A program made the position numbers and the translations under genes. Positions 6,648 to 8,232 of a stretch of 8,232 nucleotides of DNA are shown here, one piece after another; within the stretch, counting starts at the first letter, position 1, and each line of letters starts with the position of its first letter. Where the stretch lies: assembly GCA_947626215.1 (NCBI GenBank), contig CANQRJ010000061.1:1-8232 (forward strand), in the 5' to 3' direction. The DNA is from an uncultured Bacilli bacterium. Lineage in GTDB: Bacteria; Bacillota_I; Bacilli_A; RF39; UBA660. The notes below the pieces were generated by a model, which worked only from the letters and a program-made list of their open reading frames with translations, was not told the origin of the DNA and made no database searches.

Positions 6648-7391
6648 CTATTTTTTTAAACTTTTTTCTAAGGCTTTCATTAAATTTGTGACTTCTTTTT
6701 TAGGAGATTTTTTTGTTTTTGATACTTTTCTTCCATTTAATTTATCTTGAATAGCATCTTGAATTTTGTCTTGATATTCATCTTTATATTTTTCTGGTTC
6801 GAAGTGGCCTTTTAAATTTTGAATCAATTTCATTGCTAAATCTAATTCTTTATTATCTACTTTTACATTACTTGCACTTTCTTTTAAATTCATTTCTTCT
6901 TCAAAATAAAGAGTTGTTAAAATGATATTGGTATCATACATTCTTAAAATTGCATAATAAAATTTGTTATGCAATACGGTTTTACATAAACCTACTAAAT
7001 TTGTTTTTTCTAAAGCTTTTACAAAAAGACTATAAGCTTTACTTTTCTTTTCTGTACTAAGAATATAACTTTTTTCAAAATAACTTGAATCAATTTCTTT
7101 TAATGGAACAAAAGAAATGATTTCAATTTCCCCTTCATTTTCTGGTTTTAAATCTTGTAGTTCTTTCGGAGTAAACTCAACATACTCTCCCTTTTCGTAT
7201 TGATATCCTTTTACAATGTCACTCATTTTCACATCCATTTTGCAATGTGGACAATATTTCAAATAAGAAATACGATGCATACATTTTTTATGAAGTTGAT
7301 TAAAAGATACATCATTATTTTTTACAATTGGACGAATTAAAACTGGAATATTTACTAGTCCAAAAGAAATATTACTATGAATACTTGGCAT
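6648..7391 (-). CDS. ku: Ku, DNA end-binding protein of bacterial NHEJ
   Basis: Ku forms a homodimeric ring on double-strand DNA ends and recruits the NHEJ ligase. The 247-residue protein has the bacterial Ku opening ISFGLVNIPV (8-17), FNQLHKKC and the CPHC segment (C47, C50), DIVKGYQYEKGEYVEFTPKEL and FEEEMNL. A lysine-rich C-terminal tail (about 215-247), often used for DNA binding, follows. Domain content is the minimal Ku core. The start is supported by TAGGTGA, seven bases before ATG. A 46-base gap separates it from the XRE gene upstream, so the two are probably one transcript. The ligase partner lies on the same strand but beyond the AbiE pair. Confidence 0.92.
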   Translation of the reverse strand: MPSIHSNISFGLVNIPVLIRPIVKNNDVSFNQLHKKCMHRISYLKYCPHCKMDVKMSDIVKGYQYEKGEYVEFTPKELQDLKPENEGEIEIISFVPLKEIDSSYFEKSYILSTEKKSKAYSLFVKALEKTNLVGLCKTVLHNKFYYAILRMYDTNIILTTLYFEEEMNLKESASNVKVDNKELDLAMKLIQNLKGHFEPEKYKDEYQDKIQDAIQDKLNGRKVSKTKKSPKKEVTNLMKALEKSLKK

Positions 7392-7437
7392 AGATAATCA
7401 CCTATTCATAGTATGAAAAAAATTTTTTAATTTATGC

Positions 7438-7761
7438 TTAGGATTTACTTAAATCCCTTAAAGCCTCAATATAAGTTTCTGCTTTTAATTTGTGATCTTT
7501 ATTTAATTTTCTATAATTTTGAATTAACACATTTTCTTCTTCTGATAAAACAAAATTGGAAGGATTAGGATTATCCGTTAAATCAAGTAAATAATCTGTA
7601 GAGGTATTTAATATTTTTGCCATTTGAATAATTGTTTTTGTTTTTGGAAAAATTTTTCCACTGATATATTGACTAATTGCTTCTTGCGACACTTCTAATT
7701 CTACGGCTAATGATGTTAAAGATTTATTATAACTCTTTACGATTTTCTTTAAGTTTTTCAT
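7438..7761 (-). CDS. XRE/Cro-type regulator upstream of ku
   Basis: A 107-residue cytoplasmic DNA-binding protein. The HTH spans about residues 3-57: IVKSYNKSLTSLAVELEVSQ, then QEAISQYISGK, TIIQMAKILNTSTDYLLDL, the classic Cro/CI pattern of 'trigger on SxAxxLxVSQxxISxYxSGK' followed by 'lAxxLxxStDYLl'. The C-terminal 45 residues are helical (EEENVLIQNYRKLNKDHKLKAETYIEAL), a common dimerisation tail. The start follows AGAAAGGA with a 7-base gap. It is the first gene before ku on the same strand and may regulate the NHEJ operon or act only on itself. It is not a LexA-like peptidase, because there is no catalytic domain. Confidence 0.85.
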   Translation of the reverse strand: MKNLKKIVKSYNKSLTSLAVELEVSQEAISQYISGKIFPKTKTIIQMAKILNTSTDYLLDLTDNPNPSNFVLSEEENVLIQNYRKLNKDHKLKAETYIEALRDLSKS

Positions 7762-7784
7762 ATAGGAATCCTTTCTTTCTTTAA

Positions 7785-7790
7785 ATTATA
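7785..7790 (-). promoter_or_regulatory. Candidate -10 element of the XRE-ku operon
   Basis: A TATAAT on the minus strand lies 24 bases upstream of the XRE start codon, giving a short leader that contains the ribosome site. No convincing -35 is seen 17 bp upstream, and the whole divergent gap (7762-7834) is very AT-rich, so this is tentative. Confidence 0.35.
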
Positions 7791-7834
7791 ATATATTTGA
7801 AGTAATAATTATATTATAGAAAGAAGTTGTTTTC

Positions 7835-8232
7835 ATGAATCTAAAAAAATTTAAAGAGAGTAATAATAAAAAAGTTGAAATTATTTTGTTTACCATTACT
7901 TGTATTTTGTTGATAAGTGGAGTACTACTTTATAGAACATTTGCAATATTTGAAACAAATGATACTTTTAATGTGATTGATGGAAGTATTGAAGACGTTG
8001 GAGACATTTACTTTGCTTTTTACAAAAATGGAGTGATTCAAAAAGAAATGCCACGAAAAGAAGAAGGGTATGTTTTAGATGAAAATCAAAGCTACTGTGG
8101 AGTCTTAGGAAGTCGTAATCCAGATATCAAAGTATCTATGACAGATGATGAAACGATAAAAATAAATGGAGTCACCACATCAAGAACAAAATGTAATTTG
8201 TATTTTGTAAAAGGAGCATACATTTTAGGTAA
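7835..8232 (+). CDS. Membrane-anchored extracellular protein (3' end outside window)
   Basis: The frame is open from ATG 7835 to the right edge (132 codons visible). A short lysine-rich cytoplasmic end (residues 1-13) precedes a hydrophobic helix (about 14-33, VEIILFTITCILLISGVLLY). An extracellular region follows, with FNVIDGSIEDVGDIYFAFYKNG and MPRKEEGYVLDENQSYC (72-88). Similar GDIYFA, MP-K-GY-LD and Ser/Cys patterns begin many large Ig-like surface proteins of gut Firmicutes, so I expect a repetitive surface protein. That is recognition from memory, not alignment. The ribosome site is weak (AAGAAG about 8 bases upstream). It is divergent from the XRE-ku operon. Confidence 0.75.
   Translation, partial: MNLKKFKESNNKKVEIILFTITCILLISGVLLYRTFAIFETNDTFNVIDGSIEDVGDIYFAFYKNGVIQKEMPRKEEGYVLDENQSYCGVLGSRNPDIKVSMTDDETIKINGVTTSRTKCNLYFVKGAYILG

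Overview
The window is AT-rich (roughly 25-30% G+C by eye) bacterial DNA with Gram-positive style AGGAGG ribosome sites. It carries a secE-nusG pair and two membrane-anchored surface proteins of a kind common in uncultured gut Bacilli/Mollicutes-related lineages (RF39, Erysipelotrichales and similar). That placement is inference. TGG encodes Trp, and TGA ends the DNA ligase gene, so the genetic code looks standard rather than mycoplasmal.

Layout. (1) Positions 1-1682, minus: the N-terminal part of a large repeat-containing surface protein that runs off the left edge. (2) 1683-1860: a divergent control region with a clustered operator-like palindrome, then a small XRE-type regulator (1861-2124, plus). 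(3) A bidirectional terminator near 2131-2168 separates that gene from the convergent secE-nusG pair (2920 to 2161, minus). (4) A DgkB/YegS-type lipid kinase (3893-3015, minus) with its own promoter. (5) The most interesting part, 3948-7761, minus: an XRE regulator, Ku, an AbiEi/AbiEii type IV toxin-antitoxin module, a short degraded ORF, and a stand-alone LigD-type ATP-dependent DNA ligase. (6) From 7835 to the right edge, plus: the start of a second membrane-anchored extracellular protein.

How the genes fit together. Ku and the ligase are the two core parts of bacterial non-homologous end joining (NHEJ). They lie on one strand, about 1.8 kb apart, with the AbiE module between them. The AbiE genes look more AT-rich than their neighbours and have their own promoter, TTGACA-17 bp-TATAAT, overlapped by an inverted repeat suited to AbiEi autoregulation. 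A pair of 22-bp direct repeats lies on the Ku side and a frameshifted ORF remnant on the ligase side. The simplest reading is that an AbiE cassette entered an ancestral regulator-ku-ligase operon. A functional link between the abortive-infection module and end joining is possible but unproven.
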